A DNA stretch of 64,000 nucleotides from Takakia lepidozioides (taxonomy: Eukaryota; Streptophyta; Takakiopsida; Takakiales; Takakiaceae), in assembly GCA_030704615.1 (NCBI GenBank), contig CM060732.1, forward strand, positions 9,548,001 through 9,612,000. Direction: 5' to 3'. Within the stretch, counting starts at the first letter, position 1. The number at the start of each line of letters is the position of its first letter. The notes beneath the pieces were generated by a model that saw only the letters and a program-made list of their open reading frames with translations, ran no database searches and was not told the DNA's origin. Both the position numbers and the translations under genes were made by a program. Of this stretch, positions 22,449 through 33,677 are shown piece by piece.

Positions 22449-25400
22449 TCAATGATTTCTGGAATCCCTAAGGAGGAGTTTGTGCAGCTCGTTCACGCTC
22501 AACGCCTGCATGAATAAAGTCATCAATAGTCACGTTCATCCTCAACCTCTTCAGGTAAATGTAATACAGATGCTTGCACGGATAATACTTCGAACCCTTC
22601 TTTGTGCTTCCATCAACGAGAAGTCCGTACAGTTGCAAGTCGGCTCCACTCCAATCGTAATTGTGTATACATCGTCGCGTACAGCCGAGCCGGCCGTTGC
22701 CATCCGATACACACGCCCAAGGCCGGGTGGGGGTACGTCCACGGAGCTCTGAATAGTGCAAGCCATCCCAAGAGCATTGGCAATCCGAGTCTCATTCAAC
22801 TTGTTGGGAGGGTGTCGTCTCTTCACTCTTCCGAATCGCATTGTGGGATGTGCAGAATTGTCCAATCCGTCTCTACTGGACCGAGCAGTCTGCAATGGCT
22901 GGGTCTGAGGAACCGGAAATGCGTGGGCCGGGATGTCTGTGCGTTGCACCATTCGAAATCCTGCTGCAGATAGAGCATCCGCCTCATTCTGAGAGAGGCT
23001 GCAACCCGGTGCAACAGGCCAGACGCCCGGAGGCTCCGGCATTCCCTGAATCCCGTACTTGGGCTTGCCAAATACACAGGTCATTATGTCGTGCCTACAG
23101 AACCAAAATGTCTGCGTTGTGGCGTGAGCAAATGTGGGAGTCAAAAATCTGCCGCTGAAACAAGGTGCAGGTACAGCACCGTGTGGGTTCCTCCGAATCA
23201 TCTCACCACAGCGTGCTCTCGTATCCACCCGGATGGCGCAACACTTCCCTCGAAATGCCGGCAATGTCCTCGCAATTCTCCACTGTGACTCCGACACTCT
23301 TGTCTCCACAATGGGAATGTTGTATTGCTTTACTACAGATGGCTCGTTATGTTGCCGGGGCACGCGCCCTGTGCTCAAAGGAGATGGCGATCTTGAACGT
23401 GCAGGACTTCCGGTGCTCGACGAGACCTCCTCGGGCAACATCACCGGACCACGAGGGAGCGTGCGAATATTCTTGTCAGCTCGCCATGAATCCTCTTCTC
23501 CGCCAGGTGCCTCGTCAAGTCTTCGTCTCACTGGACGGGTATGAACATCTCCTTCCAAATGTTGGCCTCTTCGCAGCAATGGCGTGTCCCGAAGGCCCTC
23601 TCGCAAGGCCGCCGCCCACTTCCGAGGATTCTTCGATCTGGAGGCAGTCCGCATCAGCATTTCCTGCCTGTCCGGCCCCAAGCCCCACTGTTTCCCTTTC
23701 AAGAACTCGTTGTACCTGCATTGCTGCATAATTGACCTCACAATGTCCTCCGTTGTGGCAGTGAGGATGTCCACCAGATGCGCCGCAGAGGAGGCACGCC
23801 AGGAAGAGTGCACTGATTCGGCCATGTTTGTCGTGGGCATGTCGGTGTCGGAGTCGAGACACATTTCCTGCACAAGCACATGTTCAGGTTACAAGCAAGT
23901 TACAAATATGGCCAAGAATAATATCCAACGGGACGCGAATTCGTGCAACTCACCTCCCGCATATAGTCGCCGAACTGGAGGAAACGATAATGCCACCATG
24001 CTAGCCAACTGACCATTGCTCCTTCGTCTGATTTCCTTACAGCACCTGACGATGTCCACCAAGCCCGTATGCATGCAAACTGTGTCTCTGCATCATCCAA
24101 GGTGGGAGCGCGCTTCCACGCAAGGCACATGGAACGGTGCTCCTCTCTGAAATCTGGCGCCACGAGCCTGGTTGTGTACTGCGAAAGGCTCTGCAGAAAA
24201 TGGAACCCACAAGATCTCTCCTTGCCTTCCATGGGAACATTGGGGTCTTGCCCGTACACCCTTCGGATGGCAGCCCAATTTGCTTGTGCGTTGTCCGCCA
24301 TGAAACCACGGAAATTGGGAGGGGGCAATCCCGCCTTGGCCATCTGTTCGTTTATTCCTGCCAAAGAAGCATCTCCGATTGTGTGTCCTCTCCTTTCATC
24401 TCACAAATAGCAATTGTCATTAGCATCCTGCAGTGGGTGTCGTAGACATGTGCACCCATTGTCACCCACTGGTGATTTGTAATTCGCTTGATATGGTCGA
24501 ACATGACCCAACTGTTTGACAAGTTCCCACTCGTCATCCTGTCGACCAGTTCGACGCCACTGCCAGGTCCACACGTGGACATTTTGAATACGAAACAACG
24601 ATCTGCCTCAGTCCCTTGTCCTGGAAACCTACTTCCATGAATGTAGTCATATCCACATCGTCGCTTCACCTCCAGAATGGAGTGCATATCCGAGCCACGC
24701 CCAATTTTCTGTTTGCATGAGACAATGTGGTTTCGGACATTCGGTGAACATACGTGGGACACCGACTCCAGCAATGCCTCCATTTCCTTCTCGTCGAGAG
24801 GAACTCTATCGGAGCCGTCTTCCGACATAATTCTGGCCAATGCCATCTTATGGGCGGCTTGGAGCTGTATCTGTTTGGGTTTGGCACCCGGTCTCAACTT
24901 AACCTCCTCCTGAACGAGCTGCTCTGCTTCGTGGGCAGCCTCCCGCGAGTTCCCCCTCGCCAATTTGTGACAATGGGACCAACGTGTATGCAAGCTCGGG
25001 TGAGGTCAGGGAAACGGTGCAACACATAGAACTGCTTGGCATTACAAACAGACATGCAGTGTGGTGGTTCTTTGCAATGCGCACACTTAAATGTGGAGTT
25101 CGGAACCTTCTCCTGAGCTCGAAATGGTTGGTGAGCTGTGCCTGTCCAATCGGTCTCGTTCCTGTGACCTCTGGATTTAAAGTGGAAGCAAGTTGGGGAG
25201 AAACACCGCAACGCGCCCGCACAAACAACGTAGCGCACCCGCACACCATCAAGCATCTTCATGCTGGTGGTTTTGGTAACGCACCAAGGATGACCGTCAT
25301 GTTTTCTATCCATATCTGTCAACATTCCGGACGCCCTCGAGTAGTCCGCCCGAGGAGGGAACTCAAAGAAGATATTACCGTCGACGTCGGCGGGAAGGCA

Positions 25401-26038
25401 TGTAACCGATTTAATTGCGAACTTGTGTAGTCCAGCCCGGCCAGCTCCGACCGGTGTCCTTCCAGGTGAAGCCCTCGCAGAATTTCAAGAATAGATCGAA
25501 CTGCGGTGCTCGTGCTGGGAATATGACTCCCTCCTCCACTGACGTCCATTGAGGACTTGCCTGATCTCCAGGACGACCTCGGAACTTCCATGACCTCGTC
25601 TGAGTCGGACAGGTTGTGAACAACCCGGTTCTCGGTCGTCTTCATGGATGGGTTCGGCTCTGGATTTACTTCGTTGCGGACTTCTCTCTTTGAGGTACCC
25701 ACTCTCTGATTCGCGGATTGTTTCGTGGAAGGCGCCAGGATAGACGGTGCATTTGGCGGGCAAATGAAGTCCCCAACAGCCCTGTATATGACGCTGTCCG
25801 ATGGTGGAACTCGCCATTCCCTGCCATCGCCGAAATCATCGTGGAGCACAACAATACTCTCGACAACAAGGCCGTTTGAGTCCTTCCTTTCCTCCTCCAA
25901 AAAAACCGACCCCGGTTTCAGGTGGTATCGAACGCACAGATATTTCTCCATCACCCGGCAGGTGTCCCCTCTGCACGGAAATGAAGCTCTATGCTCGTGA
26001 GGAGGGCAGTACACTGTAGCGCTCGGGTTTTCCGCCAT
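22449..26038 (-). pseudogene. DDE transposase with SWIM zinc finger (copy B)
   Basis: Start chosen at the ATG at 26038 (MAENPSATVYCPPHE), conserved in A and G. Two exons (26038-23954 and 23867-22449) joined over a GT-AG intron of 86 bp. About 1170 aa. The N-terminal third has Cys/His clusters (RCFSPTCFHF; FKCAHCKEPPHC), probably a DNA-binding zinc fold. RNase H-like core: first Asp in TMGAHVYD, second in FRGFMADN, a C..H motif (SCGFHFLQSL), Glu in NMAESVHSSW. The C-terminal SWIM finger reads CNCTDF then PCKHLYYIYL. This combination with an 8-bp duplication fits Mutator/KDZ-like transposases (family knowledge). Lesions here: a one-base deletion near 25432, and two extra bases near 22612 between the halves of the SWIM finger. 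Divergent from the ParB-methyltransferase gene. Confidence 0.8.
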
Positions 26039-26289
26039 GGGAGATGTGCACACAAGACTGCCAGGATGGCGTGCGGGGAAGCTCCCTGGTAGAAGGGGGT
26101 GCAGCGATGGGAATGAATGCGATGCCGATTTGTCCGAGCGACGAAGCCTGATCCAAATCCAGGGAGCCAACTATCTCAAAAATCCACAGTCAGAGTGTTA
26201 ATGAACCTTGTCTCCGGAATGCGGCCCCTCGTCTTTGCGCAATAACTGCCAACGGTATGCAGTCAGAAAGTGGGGGGCCGTCCGGATGA

Positions 26290-27000
26290 TGACGGCTGAA
26301 GGGGAGAAGCCGGCACGTGCCGTCACATTACTACCCCCGAATGGAAATTCGGCACCCAATATCCAACAGAGGAAGCCCGGATGAAGTCGCCTCGGGCGCA
26401 GAGGCCGGCGCGTGTGCGACAGAGAACATCCCTGGATGGAGATTCGGCGCCGAATTTCCATCGGGCCCCCCAAAGGGAGTCGTGTCGGGGGGTCAGGCCG
26501 AAAACTGGACGGCATAAAAACCATCCCCAGATGGAAAAACGGCGCCGAATTTCCATCCGGGGCGGTTCGGATGCAGTCGGGAGGGGGAGTGGCCGCACTT
26601 GGCCGTCACATTTCAACCCCCGGACGGAAATTCGGCACCGAATATCGAACAGGGGACGCCCGGATGAAGTCGCCTCGGGCGCAGAGGCCGGCGAGTGTGC
26701 GACAGAGAACATCCCCTGGATGGAGATTCGGCGCCGAATTTCCATCCGGGCCCCCCAAAGGAAGTCTTGTCGGGGGGTCAGACCGAAAACTGGCCGACAT
26801 AAAAACCTCCCCAGATGGGAAAACGGCGCCGAATTCAATTCGGGGCCGTTCCAATGCAGTCGGGGAGAAGGGAGAGGTCGGCACTTGGCCGTCATATTTC
26901 AACCCCCGGGACGGAAATTCGGCCCTGAATATCCAACAGAGCGGCGGAGAGGCGGCACCTCTCCGACAGAGACCATCCCCCGGATGGAAATTCGGCGCCG
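26290..27000. repeat. Intergenic array of B: long tandem units with GGCGCC palindromes
   Basis: Two to three units of about 290 bp. Each carries palindromes around AAATTCGGCGCCGAATTT, a GGCACCGAAT variant, and shared linkers (CCGGATGAAGTCGCCTCGGG, GTCGGGGGGTCAG). Homologous to 43050-44640 in A. It lies upstream of the transposase start, so it may hold its promoter (inference). Confidence 0.8.
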
Positions 27001-27965
27001 AATTTCCATCCAGCAGGTAAGTGGAATCTCGGATGGATGGAGATTCGGCGCCGAATTTCCATCCTGCAGGTAATTCGAATGCCGGATGAATGGAAATTCG
27101 GCGCCGAATTTCCATCCAGCAGGTAAGTGGAATCCCGGATAAATGGAAATTCGGCGCCGAATTTCCATCCTGCAAGTAATTCGAATCCCGGATGAATGGA
27201 AATTCGGCGCCGAATTTCCATCAGCAGGTAAGTCGGATCAGTGGCGTATGGATATTCGGCGCCGAATTTCCATCCTGCAGGTAATTCGAATCCCGGATGA
27301 ATGGAAATTCGGCGGCGAATTTCCATCCAGCAGGTAAGTCGGATTGGTGGCGTATGGATATTCGGCGCCGAATTTCCATTCGCCATGTATTTCATCGCTC
27401 AGAATTACCTTCCTGCAGGTAATTCCCAGATGAGAATTACCTTTGTGCAGGTAATTTCCAGATGAGAATTACCTTCGTGCAGGTAATTCCAATCGATGCC
27501 GGTAGGATGATAATTCCTCGTCCAGAATTACCTGCACGAAGGTAATTCTGATCGACGAATTACCTTCAGGAAGGTAATTCTCATCTGGGAATTACCTGCA
27601 CGAAGGTAATTCCTCGCTCAGAAATACATGGCGAATGGAAATTCGGCGCCGAATATCCATACGGCACCGATCCGACTTACCTGCTGGATGGAAATTCGGC
27701 GCCGAATTTCCATTCATCCGGGATTCGAATTACCTGCAGGATGGAAATTCGGCGCCGAATCTCCATCCATCCGGGATTCCACTTACCTGCTGGATGGAAA
27801 TTCGGCGCCGAATTTCCATTCATCCGGGATTCGAATTACCTGCAGGATGGAAATTCGGCGCCGAATTTCCATTTATCCGGGATTCCACTTACCTGCAGGA
27901 TGGAAATTCGGCGCCGAATTTCCATTCATCCGGTATTCGAATTACCTGCATGATGGAAATTCGGC
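27000..27965. repeat. Mega-palindrome of B made of smaller palindromes
   Basis: A near 1-kb inverted repeat centred near 27510. Left-arm order (GGCGCC palindrome, CAGCAGGTAAGT, next palindrome, CTGCAGGTAATTCGAAT) returns inverted in the right arm. The centre (27395-27610) is made of a second palindrome type, AATTACCTTC..GCAGGTAATT. A keeps only short traces of it at 42820-42940. Confidence 0.85.
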
Positions 27966-28640
27966 ACCGATTACCTGCGGAGGGAATTCGGCGCGCCGCC
28001 CTACCTCCGCGGATGGAAATTCGGCGCCGGATTTCCATCCGCGCGCTTCCGAATTAGCTGCGTGAGGGAAATTTCCAGCGCCGCCCTACCTGGCTGGATG
28101 GAAATTCGACGCCGGATTTCCATCCGCGCGCTTTCGAATTACCTGCGTGAGGGAAATTTCCAGCGCCGCCCTACCTGGCTGGATGGAATTCGGCGCCAGA
28201 TTTCCATCCGCGCGCTTCCGAATTACCTGCGTGAGGGAAATTTCCAGCGCCGCCCTACCTGGCTGGATGGAAATTCGGCGCCGGATTTCCATCCGCGCGC
28301 TTCCGAATTACCTGCGTGAGGGAAATTTCCAGCGCCGCCCTACCTCTGCGGATGGAAATTCGGCGCCAGATTTCCATCCGCGCGCTTCCGAATTTCCTGC
28401 GTGAGGGAAATTTCCAGCGCCGCCCTACCTGGCTGGATGGAAATTCGTCGCCGGATTTCCATCCGCGCGCTTCCGAATTACCTGCGTGAGGGAAATTTCC
28501 AGCGCCGCCCTTCCTCGCGGATGGAAATTCGGCGCCGGATATCCATCCTGCTGCGCTCCGAATTACCTGCAGGATGGAAATCCGGCGCCGGAATTCCATC
28601 GTTGCAGCGCTCCGAATTACCTCTACGTTGGAAATTCCGG
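27965..28640. repeat. Intergenic array of B: GCGCGCTTCCGAATTACCTG units
   Basis: Seven tandem units of 85-88 bp: GGAAATTCGGCGCCGGATTT, CCATCCGCGCGCTTCCGAAT, TACCTGCGTGAGGGAAATTT, CCAGCGCCGCCCTACCTGGC. It ends where the 5' region of the ParB-methyltransferase gene begins. The repeated MEIRRRISI-type ORFs are read from the palindromes and are not genes. Confidence 0.8.
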
Positions 28641-31600
28641 GACTGTTTACGTCGATTTTCATCCGACATGGAGGGCTTCATCCGACATTTAATTGCGCAG
28701 TTGGGCAATAAATGTCGACCGCCGTCGGTTATTATTCGGGCTGGCGACGCATGGCTTCCTGGACACGTACCCTAAATCTCATGCTAATCTTGGCTTAACA
28801 TGGTATTCCAGGCATGTACCCCAAAAATGAGATCTTTGGCTGGGACTTATGCCGCCTGAAGGGCGTGGCTCTCCTGAGAGAGACCTCACATCCAGACCGC
28901 GGCGGAAGTTGAAAGCTCTGTACTACGGACGACGGCCAATCTCTCGCATGGCCAAACTGAAGCTCCAGCAGGAGATTCCAGTGTCTTGCTCACAACCTGC
29001 GCCAACTGAAGCCGAGTACTCTCAGGCAAGCCACTTCTGCTTTCGTTTGTTCGATTTATTTTTTGCTTTCGCTTTGTTACCTCGCTTTGTTTTTGCATCT
29101 TCATCCTGGCTTGCTGTATGAGTGAACTTTAGATAGTTGAGTGAACCTTAGATTGTTTGCAATGCGTGTGCAAATCCGGCAGCTCTGGAGAATGCTGCTT
29201 GTGCATGTCATTCTTAGGCAATGGTTGCATTTGTTTTCATTGTTGTTGCATGGCTCTCCATACTTCCTAAACTTGTTATGTTTTCATTTTTGCTACATGA
29301 TTGTTGCTATGGTGGTTGCGCTGCTCGTTGCGATGCTGCTTTTTGCACCGATGTTGGTTTTCACGATTTTTGTCAATGACAGAGTGACGACGAGCCCGGC
29401 ACGCTGGTGGTATCATCGACAGCTCCAACTCATCGCATGTTTGAATCGCCCAACTTGGGGCGAGAGGGCAAACTTAAACCTTTTGTTGGTGGACGGGAGG
29501 ACTTGCAACGAGATTACGACAGAGTAGGCATTGGGGAGGTTGGTGCAGGCGGCATGGCAGGTGAAGGGCGTGAGGACATGAGGACAGCAGATCCGGCAAT
29601 GGAGGTTGTTCATGCACATGCAGTAGGGCCCGCCCATGCAAAGAAAAAGAAGAAAGCTAAGCACATGCAATCCCCGGCGAGAGAGCAGTCACGGGCTGCA
29701 GAGGGGGGAGTGAGCAGTGCGCGCGAGGGTGTCAGTTCGCCTCAATCAAAGGTGGTCGTCCTGGAGGGCTCCCTGCTGCTAGCCCTAGTAAGAAACAGAA
29801 AGCCCGTGAGAGGGCAAAAGAGAGGGCAAAAGAACAGACGAGACAGAATGCTAGCCAGGAGGAAAGACAAAAGGCAGCTGAAGAGGCCAGGGGTGCCCAA
29901 ATGACAGATGCCAATGTAAGCGAGGGACACACAGAGACGGTGGATCCCTCCAAGACACCACAGAGAGGCAGTAGCACACCGGTTAGACCATCGCGGGCAA
30001 GAGCAGCCCCCGCAATTACCCATACGGTGGAGAGTGGAGGAGAGGAAAGAACACCTGAAAGAGCACGGATTGTGCAAGTTCGAGGTGAAGCCAGGGAGAG
30101 GGCAGTAGAGACGACGAGAGTGCTGGAGGTGGTTTGCAGGTGGCTGACCCTGTTGAGGAGGACGACATGGAGGTTTCTGACCAGGATGACATCCTCCCGG
30201 ACATCCCCAGGCCCCAAACCCGGAGCATACAGGCTGGATTTGGCGGTCCTGGTGGGCTGCCGGAAAACCCCTCTGCAGCAGACGTCATGTCTGAGGCGGA
30301 TATGAAGTTGGCCGCTGCCAAGATGTTGGAGGCAACCCACAGCAACATTGGCAGGGTGCTGGGGGGCATGGTGTACCCGGCCAAGCTTCGAATTCCCCTT
30401 TGCCGCTTGGTGTCATTGCAGGTGGTGAGACCTGCCCTCCCAGGCGATATCGACAAGCTGAAATTCTCTTTCCGGGATGGATATCGAATGGGGTCTGCCG
30501 CATTTTAGGTTTCCATTGAGAACGACCACGGAGCTTCCCGTGCCCACACTTCCGATGAGGTGGACAAATGGGGTCCCCATTGGCAAACGCGAAATGAGGA
30601 GTTCGAGAGATCGATTGCTAGTGATCCTCTTTTCCAGCACATGTCCGGTAAGATGTTCTACGTGTGGGACGGCAATCATCGCCTCCTGGCATGGATGGAG
30701 CACATTGCCCAAGCCCACCCCAACGATCTCGATTGGCATTTCGCCGTCGATTGTGTTGTGCTGAAGGTTCCGGGGCCCAAAGATCGCAGTCTTCTCAAAG
30801 CTGCAATGGCCGACATCAACTCGTAAGCTACAACCCCTCTCGCTTTTGGACTTTGAATTTGGAAGTCATTTCATTGCGAATCCTCATATATGATGAAAAT
30901 TCCCATTTCAGTATTGTTTGATGGAAATGTGGCACTGCAGGGTGACTGAGAATGCCTTCATTGCCACCAACTTGTCCCATATGCTCTTCCGAGTGAAGGA
31001 TGTCGGGAAGCAGGGGGTGCAAGAGTTTGCCAATTCCCTCAGTGCCGACCTCCTGCGCAAGTCGGAGGCAAAGGCATACAGAACCTGGTATAGGCTGAGC
31101 GTCGACGCCATGGTGGACTACATATTTCGGGTAAAGCTCCTGACAGTTTTGTTGAGCTAATCTGTCTCTCCTCCCCCAATAGAAGAAATTGTGTTGAGCA
31201 GGATCTCTAATCTTATGTGCGCATTCTTGACAGACGAAAATACAGCAGGATTTGGCACATGCGCGGAGGTTCTACATGGAGTCAGAGGAGAAGAATCCAA
31301 CCCTCCCGGAACTATGTCAAAGCTGCGGAGGTGAGGGCCCGCATAAAGTACAAGTCGCGGATGGTAAAGTACGTGGCCATAGCTGATCCCGCCCTTGGTG
31401 CCAACTTTCTGGTGGAGGTGGGGAAGCACTACTCTCGCGCTCTGAAGCCCACGATGACATTGGAGAAGCTCCATCGTCTAGCCACATCCTGTGTGGATGC
31501 AACAGAAAAGGTGATACATTCTTAACAAAATTGTGGTGGCAACAACTCCTTTTTGTGGTGTTTGGCGCTTACGAATATGCTGGGTGGTTGGACAGACCCG

Positions 31601-32084
31601 GTGGCTCCAAATCTGGAATGGTTCCCAAAGTACCAGGGACATGTGGAGCTTCCCCAAACCGGACAAACTCTCTGACCCCACATTCGACATGTGGATGAAC
31701 CGCATGACATGGTGGTTTCAGGTACTTCCCCACGCTTCGTTTGGGGCTTCTACTCTAGTAGGGGGTGGATTCATTGTATTTTTTGAGGAAAGCGATATGA
31801 TGGACAATCTCCACAGGTGACGACGAATGCGCAAGAGCAGCTGGACACACAAGCACATCAGTTCAAGATGGAGATATCTCCTGCAGCAGAGAGCCTACGT
31901 GACTATGTGACGAGGTACTTTCTGCTCTACAAAACCAACCTATTCTTTCGGGAGATAGCAGATGCTCGCCGGAGCCACGAGTTCACCGACTAGCCGAACG
32001 CGGACAAAGCAGCAATGCGCCTTCTGTACAGGTACATACGCGCTGCCTTTCTTTCAAGTCCTGGCATTTCAGGATGTTAGAGGC

Positions 32085-32810
32085 CTCAAGTGGTGTTAGG
32101 GAAAATGGCGCCGAATTTCCAGTCAGGGCTCCGAAAATGGCAAGTCCCTAGACTGGCTGGCCCGGAACTGGAAATTCGGCGCCATTTTCCAGTTCCAGGC
32201 CCTATTGCCGTCCAGGGACTTAGCCATTTTCGGTCTAAGTCCCTAGACTGGCTGGCCCTGAAGTGGAAATTCGGCGCCATTTTCCAGTTGTAGGCCCTAT
32301 TGCCGTTCAGGGACTTAGCCATTTTCGGCCTAAGTCCGTAGTGTGGCTGGCCCGGAACTGGAAATTCGGCGCCGTTTTCCAGTTCTAGGCCCTATTGCCG
32401 TCCAAGGACTTAGCCATTTTCGGGCTAAGTCCCTAGACTGGCTGGCCCTGAACTGGAAATTCGGCGCCATTTTCCAGTTCCAGGCCCTATTGCCGTTCAG
32501 GGACTTAGCCATTTTCGGGCTAAGTCCCTAGACTGGCTGGCCCTGAAGTGGAAATTCGGCGCCATATTTAGTTTTAGGCCCTATTGCCGTTCAGGGACTT
32601 AGCCATTTTCGGGCTAAGTCCCTAGACTGGGTGGCCCTGAACTGGAAATTCGGCGCCATTTTCCAGTTCCAGGCCGTATTGCCGTTCAGGGACTTAGCCA
32701 TTTTCGGGCTAAGTCCCTAGACTGGGTGGCCCTGAAGTGGAAATTCGGCGCCATATTCCAGTTGTAGGCCCTATTGCCGTTCAGGGACTTAGCCATTTTC
32801 GGACCTCATT
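32085..32810. repeat. Intron-6 repeat array of B (GGCGCC units)
   Basis: Six units of about 120 bp: GGAAATTCGGCGCCATTTTC, CAGTTCTAGGCCCTATTGCC, GTTCAGGGACTTAGCC, ATTTTCGGGCTAAGTCCCTA, GACTGGCTGGCCCTGAACTG. GGGACTTAGCC...GGCTAAGTCCC is itself an inverted pair. The array fills most of a 798-bp intron whose flanking exon phases match (AG|G). Confidence 0.85.
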
Positions 32811-33293
32811 GTGTTTTTCATGAATGCAGGTACTGTAAGTTCTCCCTTTTGGAGAAAGGTCATCTGTCTTTCGAGCCACCATTCTTCCTGGCATGGAGGA
32901 ACCCTGGGGCTGACTCCATGTACACTGACGATATTGTGAAGGAGTGGCATCTGGAACATTTGCGTGATTGCCCTTGGTATGTGGACCTTCCGCCCGGCTC
33001 GCTCGACCCATCCGAGTTTCAATTGAAGCTGGATGCTGAATTCCGACGAAACCGGGCTCCGCTGCCTCCGTTGGGTGCAAAAGAGGCAAAAGCGCTTGCG
33101 AACTCCAGGAAAGCGGCAGAGCTTGCTCAGGCAGGAATTCAGGAGAAATTGCATGAGAAGAGTAAAGGTCAAAGGAAAAGGACAAGGAAACAGGTGACTG
33201 CAGTAACACCCAAAAAGAAGAAAACCATCGGGGCATCGGAGGAGGCGCAGGAGGGGACCCAAGAGCGTGACTCCGACGCCGATTTTGTTCAAG

Positions 33294-33677
33294 GTCCTGC
33301 GACTGCTGTTGCTCCTACCCAGTCACCGGTCGTCCGGGTTCCCAAGTCAGTTCGGAGTGGGACTAGCTCTGCCAAGAAGTTGGCATTTGAGGGCGAGCCT
33401 ACACGCCGGTATTCGGCGGTGACGTTTACGCACAGGCCAAAGCTAGAACCTCCAACCATCATCCAATGCGTCAATGAGAGCTTCCTTGACGCTCTCGCTG
33501 CCAGGGCGAAGAAGGTGGCACACAACAAGTCTCTGGCGGAGCAGAAGGGGAAAGCCAAGAAGAGGGCTGGCGGTACAGAGCCTAAAGACACCCCTGGTTT
33601 TGAAGCCATGATGGAATTCTTCACGGTTGTGAGCACGAATTGCAAGAGCACTCGGGGGGGGGTTGAGGTGGAGAGAG
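33294..33677 (+). other. 384-bp in-frame exonic segment with GT...AG ends
   Basis: Lies within exon 7, starts GTCCTGCG and ends GAGAGAG, is open in the coding frame (128 codons), and is missing exactly in A (16430/16431). It could be an exitron-like intron whose absence in A reflects a spliced copy, or a plain deletion or insertion. Confidence 0.6.

Noticed and set aside
23134-23731. Long plus-strand ORFs opposite the transposase
   Set aside because: Shadows of the minus-strand coding frame, which is supported by homology with A and G.
26381-28404. Many overlapping ORFs on both strands with repeated MEIRRRISI / WKFGAEFPS peptides
   Set aside because: They are the six-frame reading of GGCGCC palindromes; the same words appear on both strands and in non-coding arrays of A and B.
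26290-28640. CRISPR-like array
   Set aside because: Repeats are palindromic satellite-type units with repeated rather than unique spacers, in a eukaryotic transposon.
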